This document shows, one piece after another, positions 10,401 through 16,400 of a stretch of 21,876 bases of DNA. This DNA comes from an uncultured Elusimicrobiales bacterium. Lineage in GTDB: Bacteria; Elusimicrobiota; Elusimicrobia; Elusimicrobiales; Elusimicrobiaceae. Position 1 is the first letter of the stretch, and the number at the start of each line of letters is the position of its first letter. Below the pieces are notes generated by a model that saw nothing but the letters and a program-made list of their open reading frames with translations, was not told the DNA's origin and ran no database searches. The position numbers and the translations under genes were made by a program. The DNA lies in the NCBI GenBank assembly GCA_934667625.1, contig CAKUMH010000014.1, positions 1-21,876 of the forward strand. The letters run 5' to 3'.

Positions 10401-10695
10401 AATAATTTTTTAAACCCGCCACATAGGCACACGATTTCCACTCAAAAGCATTGGCAGACGCCAACATTTCTTGCAAAGCTTTTTCATTTTTCGGAAGAGA
10501 AAAATCAACCGCCACCACATTACCCTTGGCATCCCGCTTGCAGTCGTGCTCCTTCATATCATCATATTGTTTAACTGCAGCCGGCTGCGCCGCTCCGGCA
10601 CGCCGGGCGGCATTTCTGGCTTGGGCGTACGAAGGCGCAACCGTAGTAAAAAGAATGGTAAAGCTTAACACGAGGGATAACAATTTAGTCATCAT
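1495..10695 (-). CDS. Giant exported multi-domain membrane protein with C-terminal HAD phosphatase domain
   Basis: This 3,066-residue protein matches no named full-length family I recognise. A signal peptide spans residues 1-24 (cleavage after PSYA). A long helical region follows, with hydrophobic stretches near 736-760 and 1070-1095. Next come Thr/Ala/Asp-rich linkers (about 1250-1330) and an acidic stretch (about 1416-1486), each ending in the repeated motif SGxLYSGIPVM (1322-1332 and 1488-1498). About ten hydrophobic segments fall between 1890 and 2350, then a helical region, then a HAD hydrolase domain (2851-3066) with its four motifs: DMDGT (D2860, D2862), T2960/S2962, K2993 and E3017/D3018. 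The phosphatase motifs look intact. ATG at 10695 has SD GAGGAG 11 bases upstream; a second ATG follows immediately. No clear terminator follows the stop. Landmarks at about 911-918 and 1196-1222 match the J-domain protein at 13448-17347, suggesting distant paralogy. The overall function is unknown. Confidence 0.9.
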   Translation of the reverse strand: MMTKLLSLVLSFTILFTTVAPSYAQARNAARRAGAAQPAAVKQYDDMKEHDCKRDAKGNVVAVDFSLPKNEKALQEMLASANAFEWKSCAYVAGLKNYFEKNPKRARSLTAWQRNSVIYPATEQYIKRWNANSSARENSTFREIFVGLNAVVMKDVPDTQTAYIFRPTKNKFLRAVDSSAIEAKVEEKTSAGQADGSQSTGSIFGLPGGTGTFSGPSADLLKEVEKVYEILTQDPSENNKTSAALSYEEFAELYEQDVRYAYSGAMADNAQQHINKPGWSEYVAKMNQAMEKELSAAKIKEAYDEYLKNLEQMDGSIQEGVQEYLQDLAAQIWEMYSADKDRWLSVVQDVFPVFQMYGGLSDSVRKKAAAAMREEIRKHQDDCEKPGFFSMLTLKGLAQTVTLHQSQAAKELVSDHVMKMNASCAYATKAVTTLAVLGQWGESTEDSKTIQEWFKKGFNFSSSGMVIPAALSALLAMGAYKDAADMVAYAGAQTDSVGIVRSVLGAYSVLEWTQAFHSGESIWSEQVNLDYSYYVDEKGLQHNIWLDTADLLVSAYAAADAREQKRMNEFFRQAVESLITPRDPRNKFLRFALPPFLVGLLTKHMISVRLSDTDFGAEPPYANTSAHSRVSVLLDLDKIVDKKNKKVIEGWFKYARKGNVPYHAFLMWYLFTSPKDDVQPEMRLVFDSRLAGGIYSSTNNESWKDAVSNLMTQKESSLAKELDSFDTWTIAKNWLTPLDDLLTIVFVAMAGKGIFNLLKFVGRSIGVVSGNAVNLLRMMRSVQLRNVPQMGKNLGRMLKVGLKEFKSSSFARLKTVAIRNIRTKRNMPKFTPKATEPTMGPSAGAPNAAGTTVPKHSPASAGESVASGNQVLVEKPVYVQGERHFVPIDWDVARVARKFGVPQREISWVSGRPAFNYGAGEAANGSTGVRQVVGRPGEPVTIHPREVAVKPKVPASLVKPGEKAALVFQNGEWRAVAVPEDLTRAEIANSFKVSADDVDFVVKFADGSYAPEWAEYSLVWDVLKSPAPASQPFQLTSWKWFRVKTGIIWDQIFEGVGQITDFARKHPVKTIWAAGPSFGFGGVAPVAIYAEAPAMASQVVSFGEISARLLSATRAAETAGAVSTATSAGAEMAGATRAATQLGGGWSNLFWGAGRGVTDWRFLTPVGALPSAGRNAGWNREFSKWATQEAFKQHQTRLNQWLFVSDALQRQINPWFARDTWKDFSVSLTLSYQEWRMLRAGNRYYLNSLKESGVSSTETTVTASADTQAAETNDAADTPNTETAASMPADAQATDPDKAADTPATIAPETETQTSATKGSTSGVLYSGIPVMAIWKMISRMPSLAKEFSADVVKWFSPRASEDTFVAPTVTTPTKTSLPRSHVTTPVATVPAATPQVNPDEGTTPDWDGNATVNLEEDNTLYLDEEGDKRDLTFEAEASVYGNAFLDAFGEPGSVDGDEEDPWQDADATSEWDDWAAQADDDDPFSSSGILYSGIPVMELEKIWTEAYNGIVRILSNRVDTYAQDVLNRKNPLLTELRDIVTGDASRKWKEQALLRLHKQFNVFSAVIGHLPVESRNKFNALKQNDTKVTKFLYNLYSTGQLDNVLASLNNHIPVDELSKQLEQITSTPEFDAARRKVYDETARLPFDANDWQGYVETVQDVDKGLIEGLFRPAGWAAQSAADGKEVSGGKVYYENDIPVYYRNSKGELSAHPVIILHQEVLSSKIAEAYAAFLSKLGLSTKKGISIPKGMVLALDENGRFKYVLQPGHRAELLSSKSGKKMNEDIYANGSSPVDLTTPYSTTDLLAVAKLLEAGVAADFQLTVDAPNSFKPFVNLLGANSGLGADTVMVGPFKEAAGPENPAVPNAFGGMGYVTPRVAAATVDDMKTWGVARSVMLLLSVTLVTLLVSVGIGINGFVPKEEFSLLTLAFPLLVLITAGSLLRSVIPLILKAYKDPRQYTAANLDVSTWQQGSKLAMFGLTAAWVGLGGKFVAVPIAAVLVLATLGLFLNTPQGRKVISETITAFKDHPKESFKAMGKGSLILAKDLLKGFVKGIFAPVFWGGKKVKAGFKWASGKLKSSRAAAASQAGGETGTATTAGTASSQSAEARYRTEYEKSFKKHPEVKAALSRVSLAYASYAASVMVLNQLAESDIMLPLFGGIGRYITFAFSLASFLVRFFASKWVKSGKFTDDQLTGISFAGLALTALMLSGAPFTGGIGLVVVVLLGVMLNASTAVPGQLDQARLQNLVSAMIQSQKNEVLQNKSLSPAEREAQIADLEAKESKWSGWAKADYDNANANGIWGVYAATGTSVLLPYLGIDDWSWIARTVFAYAGIVAGLGALKTGSQSLDFIKALFSRNHTLVVTAEDIADGKVNADTFGVTDENKANKVVPSLLKGKDSLKTLQEQLMPYGVAAISSEVKLTKVLKRLIEIHNRFVASAEKLGDEALHASFEQVLAVAKDFESVLKRSNVSESLRREFEKLLAALCVNGSLDQGVLSHPAYMEEGSFAMPSNYRNLLEARDIINELKQLATNIEQGGAAVNANTYSQFVQYHAEAKRLLQTYAAENPSESLIVRVEEERIRLVCLGLKNANALHNVLRAHAGQTPAKDIQNLEDILRVYEGDMQISSEWALLFQSETREIASFFNAHPGLAQAVEEMMHSVDAETLKEILGLDEVPAFPLGIDIEDVIPEIIQGTGNAAALKISSQSELQALFIAPLEQALQLKQQGLPVDEDTQSEIADLYQRADQAMTQYLNAHPKEGKALAAMRMQLDKLYTQIIGEAPTKEKVAELAKKSSGLMSMVDWFGQLWEDLLAWFKDGDDSPGANDGSGDLSALPSTGGGAVQLARLPGKKEVDAVIFDMDGTLLNTLWAWKNSTSNFLRSRGIEPPENIDAEMAALSLLEGAREIKKRYGFKESPEELLEEVLATVRKFYEEDAMPKPGVLGVLQALKKQGIKICVATASDREFAEAAFKRTGLMEYIDFIITCDEVGVGKQNPLVYETALKKLGTDRKRTLVVEDALHALQTAKKAGFPTAGVYEVNFAADQSALQSDATYYVPSFQTVAVGN

Positions 10696-10765
10696 AAGTG
10701 GGAATGCTCCTCAAAATAAATAATCACAAAGCTATGCACGGAAACCGACAGCGTGCCATACTCCA

Positions 10766-10794
10766 ATTATGGCACCTTCTGCCGCTAAACGCAA
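10766..10794 (-). promoter_or_regulatory. Likely promoter of the giant gene
   Basis: On the minus strand TTGCGT (10789-10794), a 17-base spacer and CATAAT (10766-10771) form a good sigma-70-type promoter, predicting a leader of about 64 bases. The core and flanks closely resemble the promoter of the phosphatase gene at 17461-17489. A possible alternative further upstream is an extended -10 (TGT then TATAAT, 10864-10872). Confidence 0.6.
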
Positions 10795-10843
10795 GGGCCA
10801 AAAGGCCTAGGCCTATCTAGGACCTTTAGCCGCTCTCCCTTGC
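10791..10843. promoter_or_regulatory. Dyad-rich operator region between the giant gene and merR
   Basis: GGCC-AAAA-GGCC lies at 10796-10807, directly followed by TAGGCC (10808-10813). Together they make a perfect 12-bp palindrome AGGCCTAGGCCT at 10803-10814, with TAGGACC at 10818-10824. An outer inverted repeat, GCAAGGG (10791-10797) and CCCTTGC (10837-10843), encloses the set and touches the -35 of the giant gene. The same TAGGCC-N4 pattern recurs at 17393, 17433, 21446 and 21469. A binding site for a regulator is inferred. Confidence 0.5.
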
Positions 10844-10889
10844 AAAAACATATCCGATACTTCATTATAACAAAAATTCACGACAGAAG

Positions 10890-10918
10890 CTCTTGCATAA
10901 AGGCCAAAATGCTATAAT
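10890..10918 (+). promoter_or_regulatory. merR promoter (leaderless type)
   Basis: TATAAT at 10913-10918 is a consensus -10. The -35 is weak (CTCTTG at 10890-10895, 17-base spacer). The spacer holds AAAGGCC-AAAA-TGCT (10899-10913), which resembles the operator motif seen upstream of the exported-protein genes. The -10 ends six bases before the ATG, so transcription probably starts at or within a base of the start codon. Confidence 0.55.
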
Positions 10919-10924
10919 ACAGAC

Positions 10925-11266
10925 ATGGGACTGGAAGAAATTGAACAAAAGGACTATTTTTCTATCGGAGACGTCAAACGCATCACCGGCGTGCCGGAGT
11001 ATTCCGTGCGCTACTGGGAGGCGGAATTTGGCCTCATCCGTCCCATTCGGCTGGAAAGCGGACACCGCCGCTACACCAAGGCCGATGTTTACACAATCCT
11101 CAAAATCAAGGATTTGATTTACAAACACAAACTGACGCTGGAAGGCGCCAAAAAACAACTGTCTAAATATCAATTTCCGTCCGCCAAAGGCAGCGAAAAG
11201 GCCCGCACCGACACAAAATTTCTGACGGAAATTAAAGAAACACTGGAAGATTTATTAAAAGAATGA
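10925..11266 (+). CDS. Short MerR-family transcriptional regulator
   Basis: This 113-residue DNA-binding protein has an N-terminal winged helix-turn-helix of the MerR type (about residues 10-80). The motif YFSIGDVKRITGVPEYSVRYW is followed by the wing SGHRRYTKADV, both typical of the family. The last 30 residues are charged and helical, which would suit the usual dimerisation helix. There is no effector-binding domain and no metal-binding cysteine cluster, so it is not a classical mercury or heavy-metal sensor. The ATG at 10925 lacks an SD and sits six bases after a TATAAT box, implying a leaderless mRNA. Two proline tRNAs follow 38 bases after the stop. It is divergent from the giant gene and could regulate it or itself, since a copy of the shared motif lies in its own promoter spacer, but that is inference. 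Confidence 0.88.
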   Translation: MGLEEIEQKDYFSIGDVKRITGVPEYSVRYWEAEFGLIRPIRLESGHRRYTKADVYTILKIKDLIYKHKLTLEGAKKQLSKYQFPSAKGSEKARTDTKFLTEIKETLEDLLKE

Positions 11267-11304
11267 TAAAATATATGGGTGGTCGGAAAACGGCTGCGAT
11301 TATT

Positions 11305-11379
11305 CGGGGAGTGGCTCAGAGGTAGAGCGCTCGCTTGGGGTGCGAGAGATCGCGGGTTCGATTCCCGCCTTCCCGACCA
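11305..11379 (+). tRNA. tRNA-Pro (GGG anticodon)
   Basis: The full cloverleaf is visible. The acceptor is CGGGGAG paired with CTTCCCG, the D-stem GCTC/GAGC, the anticodon stem CTCGC/GCGAG and the T-stem GCGGG/CCCGC around TTCGATT. The loop TTGGGGT gives anticodon GGG, reading CCC and CCU proline codons. CCA is encoded at 11377-11379. A possible extended -10 (TGATAAAAT, near 11265-11273) overlaps the merR stop, so it may be transcribed from there or by read-through. Confidence 0.96.
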
Positions 11380-11394
11380 TTTAAAAATTATTTA

Positions 11395-11470
11395 CGGGGC
11401 GTAGCGCAGATGGTAGCGCGCACGGTTCGGGACCGTGAGGTCGTGGGTTCGAATCCCGCCGCCCCGACCA
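11395..11470 (+). tRNA. tRNA-Pro (CGG anticodon)
   Basis: The acceptor CGGGGCG pairs with CGCCCCG. The anticodon stem CACGG/CCGTG encloses the loop TTCGGGA, giving anticodon CGG, which reads CCG. The T-arm contains TTCGAAT and CCA is encoded at 11468-11470. It begins 15 bases after the first proline tRNA and shares its transcript and terminator. Confidence 0.96.
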
Positions 11471-11476
11471 TTTAGA

Positions 11477-11506
11477 AAGCCGCTTTTAAGTAAGCGGCTT
11501 TTTTGT
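11477..11506 (+). terminator. Terminator of the tRNA-Pro pair
   Basis: A 9-bp stem, AAGCCGCTT (11477-11485) with AAGCGGCTT (11492-11500), is followed by a run of six T. It begins seven bases after the CCA of the second tRNA. Confidence 0.88.
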
Positions 11507-11690
11507 TGTCTAATTTTCCCCTCTCTCGTCGGCGTTTTAGTCTGATTTTTATCCATTCGGGTTTTAGAGCAGTTTATAAGCCCCGCAAAAAAGGCCCTTT
11601 TGGGGCCTTTTTCTCTACCGGGCAAAATTGCAGGATCGCAAACAGATGAAGTTTTAATGATATAACAAAATAATTAAAATTGGAGATTTT
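11507..11690. other. Noncoding gap after the tRNAs, with a second terminator-like hairpin
   Basis: No gene is visible. At 11587-11613 a 10-bp stem (AAAAAGGCCC at 11588-11597 with GGGCCTTTTT at 11603-11612) has A-rich and T-rich flanks and could terminate in either direction. It may insulate the tRNA unit from the decayed gene beyond. Confidence 0.6.
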
Positions 11691-11692
11691 TT

Positions 11693-12081
11693 ATGCCCAT
11701 ACCGCAATACCAAGAATTTATGACGCCCGCATTCATAACGCTATTGAGGGTTTTAACCAATACCCCCGGCGGAACTTGTTAGAACCGTTAAAAGCCACGC
11801 CCCCAAACAAAACTATTTTAATACTTCCGCGCTGGAAAATGTAATCCAACTGGTCAAAAAATATAACACCGCCTCTACCGTGGTTATCAAATCTACTCTT
11901 CCGCTAGGTTATATCCGCAAAATCCGTGAGGAAACATGCCTAAAAATATTTTGTTCAGCCCAGAGTTCCTGCGCGGAGGCGTCGCCCCCAATTTAAACAG
12001 CATTTCTCATTGATTATTGCAAACCGCTATGAACACGCATTAGACAACGTACAATACAAAGTCTATACGCGCGTTATTTAA
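11693..12081 (+). pseudogene. ugd: Decayed UDP-glucose 6-dehydrogenase remnant
   Basis: Pieces of an NAD-dependent UDP-sugar dehydrogenase can be read in three different frames. Bases 11757-11996 contain NYFNTSALENVIQLVKKYN followed by STVVIKSTLPLGYIRKIRE, matching the family's conserved NYFxTSxxExVI and STVPVG-type segments. A second frame (11936-12013) gives NILFSPEFLRGG, the family's FSPEFLREG signature. A third (11992-12081) gives FKQHFSLIIANRYE, a likely continuation. An ATG with a GGAG site survives at 11693, but its frame stops after 29 codons. The N-terminal Rossmann GxGYVG motif, most of the protein and the C-terminal half are missing. Frameshifts plus deletions mean it cannot make a functional enzyme. 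Intact relatives make UDP-glucuronate for polysaccharides. Convergent with the methyltransferase gene three bases beyond. Confidence 0.78.
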
Positions 12082-12083
12082 TT

Positions 12084-13325
12084 TTACAAACTGCGAATGG
12101 CCCAAGATTTGGGATAGAGGTTGTTGGCGCGGTCGCCCAAGTTCTTTACAAAACCAAGCGGATATCCTTGATACGTTACCAACACAAAGCCGCGCGGTGT
12201 GCCCGCAGACAAAACTAAGGCTTCCCGGTGGAGATAGCGCAAGGCCGCGTCCAAAGGCAACTCGGCACGGGGAAAGGAGGTTTCCTCCGTAGTAAGAGAA
12301 AGGGCCTGTGCAATAGACGGAATTTGTTCCCGCCCCTTGGTCTCCGGCTGAGGGACGCCGTCACTTAACAGATGCAAAAACGGGTGTTTTCTCACCTGCA
12401 CACGCAACGAACTGGGCAGCACCGCCCGTCTGCAGTCTCCCCCTTTTTTGCGAAGCACCGCCAGAAAAAGCCCTTCACTGCACGTTGTACCCGGGATGAA
12501 ACGATACACGGGTTGTTTCCACCCGTCAAGCAAACTGCCCGTAATCTGCCACTCGGGCCGCACCGGCACGGGCAGGATTTCCGCCCCCAGCTCCTCACAA
12601 ATCCAGCGGACGTTCTCCTCATTTTCGTATGTATTAAACGTGCACGTGCCGTAAATCAGCAGGCCGCCTTCCTTCAGGCACGGCCACACCTCACGCAAAA
12701 TTTGCCGTTGCCGCTCTGCACAAAAATATACATTTTGCGCGCTCCACTCGCTGATAGCGGCCGGGTCCCGCCTAAAAAGCCCCTCGCCGGAACACGGCAC
12801 ATCCGCCAAAATTACGTCAAACACCAAATTTGTTTTGGCAAAATCTTTGGGAGCATTGTGCGTAACCAATACATCCGGGTGGCCTTGCTTGAGCATATTT
12901 TCCAAGAGAATGTTGGCGCGGCGACGGTCAATCTCGTTACTAACCAGCACCGAGCCCTCCGGCAAGGCGGCTCGCATTAAGGTGGATTTTCCGCCCGGTG
13001 CGGCGCACAAATCAAGTGCGCTGACAGGCTCTTGTACCCATTGCCGCAAGACGTAATCCAAAAACAAAGACCCCGCCTCCTGCACATAATACACACCGGC
13101 ATGGAACAGCGGGTCGCTCGTGAAACGCGGCCGTTCCTTCAGCCAAAACCCCTGCTGGCACCAGGGCACCGGCTCGCCCTGCGGAAACGGATTTTCCTGC
13201 GCTTTCCACGGGTTGAGGCGCACGCTCACTCGGGGCTCCTGCGCAAAAGCACGCACAAAAGCGGCCCAGCGCTGTGGACCGAACAAGGAAGCGGTATACG
13301 CAACAAATTCTTGTGGCAAAGTCAT
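12084..13325 (-). CDS. RsmB/RsmF-type RNA m5C methyltransferase
   Basis: This 413-residue SAM-dependent methyltransferase of the NOL1/NOP2/Sun family would methylate C5 of a cytosine in 16S rRNA, or possibly a tRNA. The SAM-binding motif DLCAAPGGKST starts at residue 105. Motif IV DVPCSGEG holds C178 and motif VI GTCTFN holds C228; these are the two cysteines of the family's mechanism (C228-type nucleophile, C178-type release). The region after about 285 resembles the extra C-terminal part found in RsmF-like proteins (ending ...GFVKNLGDRANNLYPKSWAIRSL), which favours RsmF over RsmB; the NusB-like N-terminal domain of RsmB is absent. ATG at 13325 has no strong SD; AGGG lies about 19 bases upstream. 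It has its own promoter at 13363-13392 and no clear terminator before the convergent pseudogene. The gene looks intact. Confidence 0.92.
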   Translation of the reverse strand: MTLPQEFVAYTASLFGPQRWAAFVRAFAQEPRVSVRLNPWKAQENPFPQGEPVPWCQQGFWLKERPRFTSDPLFHAGVYYVQEAGSLFLDYVLRQWVQEPVSALDLCAAPGGKSTLMRAALPEGSVLVSNEIDRRRANILLENMLKQGHPDVLVTHNAPKDFAKTNLVFDVILADVPCSGEGLFRRDPAAISEWSAQNVYFCAERQRQILREVWPCLKEGGLLIYGTCTFNTYENEENVRWICEELGAEILPVPVRPEWQITGSLLDGWKQPVYRFIPGTTCSEGLFLAVLRKKGGDCRRAVLPSSLRVQVRKHPFLHLLSDGVPQPETKGREQIPSIAQALSLTTEETSFPRAELPLDAALRYLHREALVLSAGTPRGFVLVTYQGYPLGFVKNLGDRANNLYPKSWAIRSL

Positions 13326-13362
13326 GTTATTTTGATAATTTTTCCCTAAAATCTATGCTATT

Positions 13363-13392
13363 ATTGTACAATTATTTGCCTTTTTCACTCAA
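13363..13392 (-). promoter_or_regulatory. Promoter of the methyltransferase gene
   Basis: On the minus strand TTGAGT (13387-13392), an 18-base spacer and TACAAT (13363-13368) form a plausible sigma-70 promoter. It lies between the terminator of the J-domain gene and the methyltransferase ATG and predicts a leader of about 30 bases. Confidence 0.5.
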
Positions 13393-13396
13393 AAGC

Positions 13397-13437
13397 AACA
13401 ATCCCCCGGGTGGCCCCAGGGGATTGTTTTTTTAAAT
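13397..13437. terminator. Terminator-like hairpin after the J-domain gene
   Basis: A 10-bp stem (AACAATCCCC at 13397-13406 with GGGGATTGTT at 13419-13428) continues into an inner GGG/CCC pair around TGG. The T-rich tail is strong in the plus direction (T7) and weaker in the minus direction. It lies 11 bases beyond the stop of the minus-strand J-domain gene, so that gene is the likely user. Confidence 0.7.
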
Positions 13438-13447
13438 AAACCTGCTA

Positions 13448-16400
13448 TCACAGCGGGGTGTCCTCCCCGGACAGCGGGTCCGAAGGATCCTCCTCCCAGA
13501 TACCGCCATAGTACGGATCGTAGTATTCCTCTTCCGTAGAAAGTATTTCCTTTTGGTGCTGAGCTCCTTCTATGCGCGTCTGCAATTTTTTGGTCAAGTC
13601 CGCAAAAAGCCGGCTTACCTGAGACTCTTTGGCGCCCCAGTCCAAACGGGCTGAAATAATTTTCTGCACCTCCTGCCGGCAGTCCGCAAAGTACGCCTTT
13701 ACATCCTTTAGTATCGTGGGGTCCGTGCTTTCCAACGGCGCCAAGGCCTCCAAATACCACGCCTCAGTTTCATCCAGTTCCTGTAAACATTCCGTCAATT
13801 GCTGGCTTTGCTGCTCTTGTTCCTGGGCGGCAGCAATCTCCCCGGCCTCTTTCATGGTTTGCCCCAACTGCCACCGCATATGCGCCATGGAAAGCCCCAT
13901 TCTTTCGCCCTCGCTCACCTCAGGCAGTCCGAACACCTTGTAATACGGCCATTGGAGCAGGAATCCCATCGTGCTCCCGGTAAACACAAAGGTATTTTGC
14001 ATACTTCTTACAACGGACTCGTACACCCCAAACATACTCGGGTTTTCCTTCTCCGCCGCAACGGCCTCGTCCAAAAAGTTATTAAAGTCCTTTCCAAAAC
14101 CTGTTAAGAACTTTCTCTGCTGCCGTTTCCAAGCGTCTTTCTGCCACTTTTCCCACGGGTCTGCCAACACCAAGTCAGACACATTCCACACACCAAACGC
14201 AAGGGACGTGCCCAAAAAATTTCGCGTGAAATTGGTATTGAATAAATACAAGTTCCTTCCGGCCAGGGCTTGCTCCGCCTGATTGGTCTTAGCCAGATAA
14301 GTAGCCACCTGCGAGTCCAACCCCGCCTTGGACCAGTTTTCCGCATTAAAACCAATCCCCCGGGAAAGCGGATTGAACCCCTCCGCCGTCATCCCGCTAT
14401 TGCGGGTGATCGCCAGCGAAAACCCGTTTGCATCCGCCAACAGCGGCTGATGCAAGGCATCCTCCAGAGGGCCCACCCCAAGCAGTCCCCCTTGGTGGAA
14501 GGTTGCATCGTACGCCGCACGCGCCTTGGGCGATTTCCCCACCGCCTCATAGGCTTTATTAAGCTGCGTCGTCATTTCGGCTGCAGCTTCCTGCTGTGCC
14601 ACGGGGGCCGAAGCCCATTTATCCGGGTGATATTCACGGATGAGCCGTTTATATTGGGATACAATCTCCTCTCTTGAGGCCGAGGGGTTCACCTGAAGTA
14701 CTTTGTAATAGTTCACCGTCGGCTTCACCGTCAACCGTTCCCCTAGCCGCATAAATTCATCTTGCGAGACACGCACCCACCCTTCCGGCGTATATTTAAA
14801 ATAGGCAAAGGTCGCATCGGCGCTTTCCGCCGCCAGCGAGGCATCCGCGGCGAGCGCCTCTTTCGTGGCTGCCTGCAGGGTCTCCTCGCGCCCCACCCAG
14901 GTTTGCGCGCGCCGGGAAGGAGTCAACCACGAGGCACCCGGCAAATCGTACCGCTTCAAGGGCACAAACTCCACCGCCTGGCCGTCCGCGCCTTTGGCAT
15001 TTCTTAAGAAATACCGCCAATCCTTCCGACTGCGTATGCCGTTCGTCCGCAGGGCAGAACCTTCCGGCACTTTCAGCGTCACCTGTCCGTAATTAAATCC
15101 GGGGCGGTGCCAAGAGAGGTGCAACTCCTCTATCGGTCCTCTCTGTTTTAATCCACGCCAAGCTCTATTTCGCAAGCCGGATATAGAAGTCATCGGACGT
15201 GTAACGGGCTCCCACACCGTCGTAGACCCACCCGCATGCCGCACGTCCCGCATCATCGTGGTAGCATAATTTCCCGGTGTGGCATGTTCCACAAGCCTAT
15301 GGGAGCTCGGAATAACGGGCGATACTTCCTGCGCAGGTCGGCTTACCTTCTCCACACGGGTAGCCGAGAGCACATAGCCATTTTCCCGCAAGGTCGCAGT
15401 TAAATTTTGGTATTTGACCTCCCGCTTTAAAATGCCCGAAAAAGCCTTCCAGCTTCTTTTAGAGGGCAATATAAGCCGCCCGTTCTTAACGCTCATCAGC
15501 GGTTTTACCGCCTTGGGCAAGGCAATCATAGCCCCTTTGGCCGCCCGGTACGCCTTTCCTACTAAAGAAAAAATTTCCCCGCCATACACCCACAGCAGAA
15601 CCTCGCCCACGAAGGTGGCAAAGGCGGCCGAAGCCTCTTTATCTGCCTTGCGGCGGTTCACCTTATTTTTTAAATCCATGGCAATCCAACGTCCGTTGCT
15701 GTCCTGGCCAAAGCCGCTCACTTCCACCAGGTCTTGATTGGGCAGCTGCAATTGGTACCCTTGCCCCTGCACGCGCAAGCGCGGGATAGAACCTTCTTTA
15801 TTCAGCACCAAGGTCCGGCCGTCCGCGCCTTTGTCCAGCACATAGCTTTTGGGGTGATGTTTGCGTGAAGTATCCCATTGCAAATCGTCGTTGGCAAAAG
15901 TATTGTAAATAACGGCTATTTTATCCGCCAGCTGCTGCATTTGCGCGGCGTCCATTCCGTAAGATTGCATGCCATAAACACCAGTGTTAGTAAGCGTAGC
16001 GTAAATATCCACCGCCCGCTTGGCCAACAGAGAGCGGATTTCCGTATCCTGGGAAGAAACTTGTTGGTTAATCACAAAAAAGCGGTTTTTCATTTCCTCC
16101 TGCGGCGGCAGTATTTCTGACCGAAAGATTAACCCCGCCGCCTCTAAAGCAAAAATCCGCGCCGGAACGGAATGCTCCTTGGGATCCGAGAACGAAACCA
16201 ACAACTCCAGCACGTCATTACGGATATCTTTCCCGGCAACGGAAAATTTGATATTCTCCGCCAACTGCGTAAAAAGGTCCGAGAGCACCGGCGTATAGGT
16301 TTGGAAGAAATCCGTCTCTTTGGGTCCCTCGTCAAACAAATCCAAAATTGCTTTTATCTGCCCCACATTCCCTTGCTCTACCGCATAAGCAATGGCGTAA

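Noticed and set aside
11392..11625. Minus-strand 77-residue ORF ending in GGIRTHDLTVPNRARYHLRY
   Set aside because: This is the well-known false protein produced by translating the antisense of a tRNA gene; it overlaps tRNA-Pro (CGG) and its terminator.
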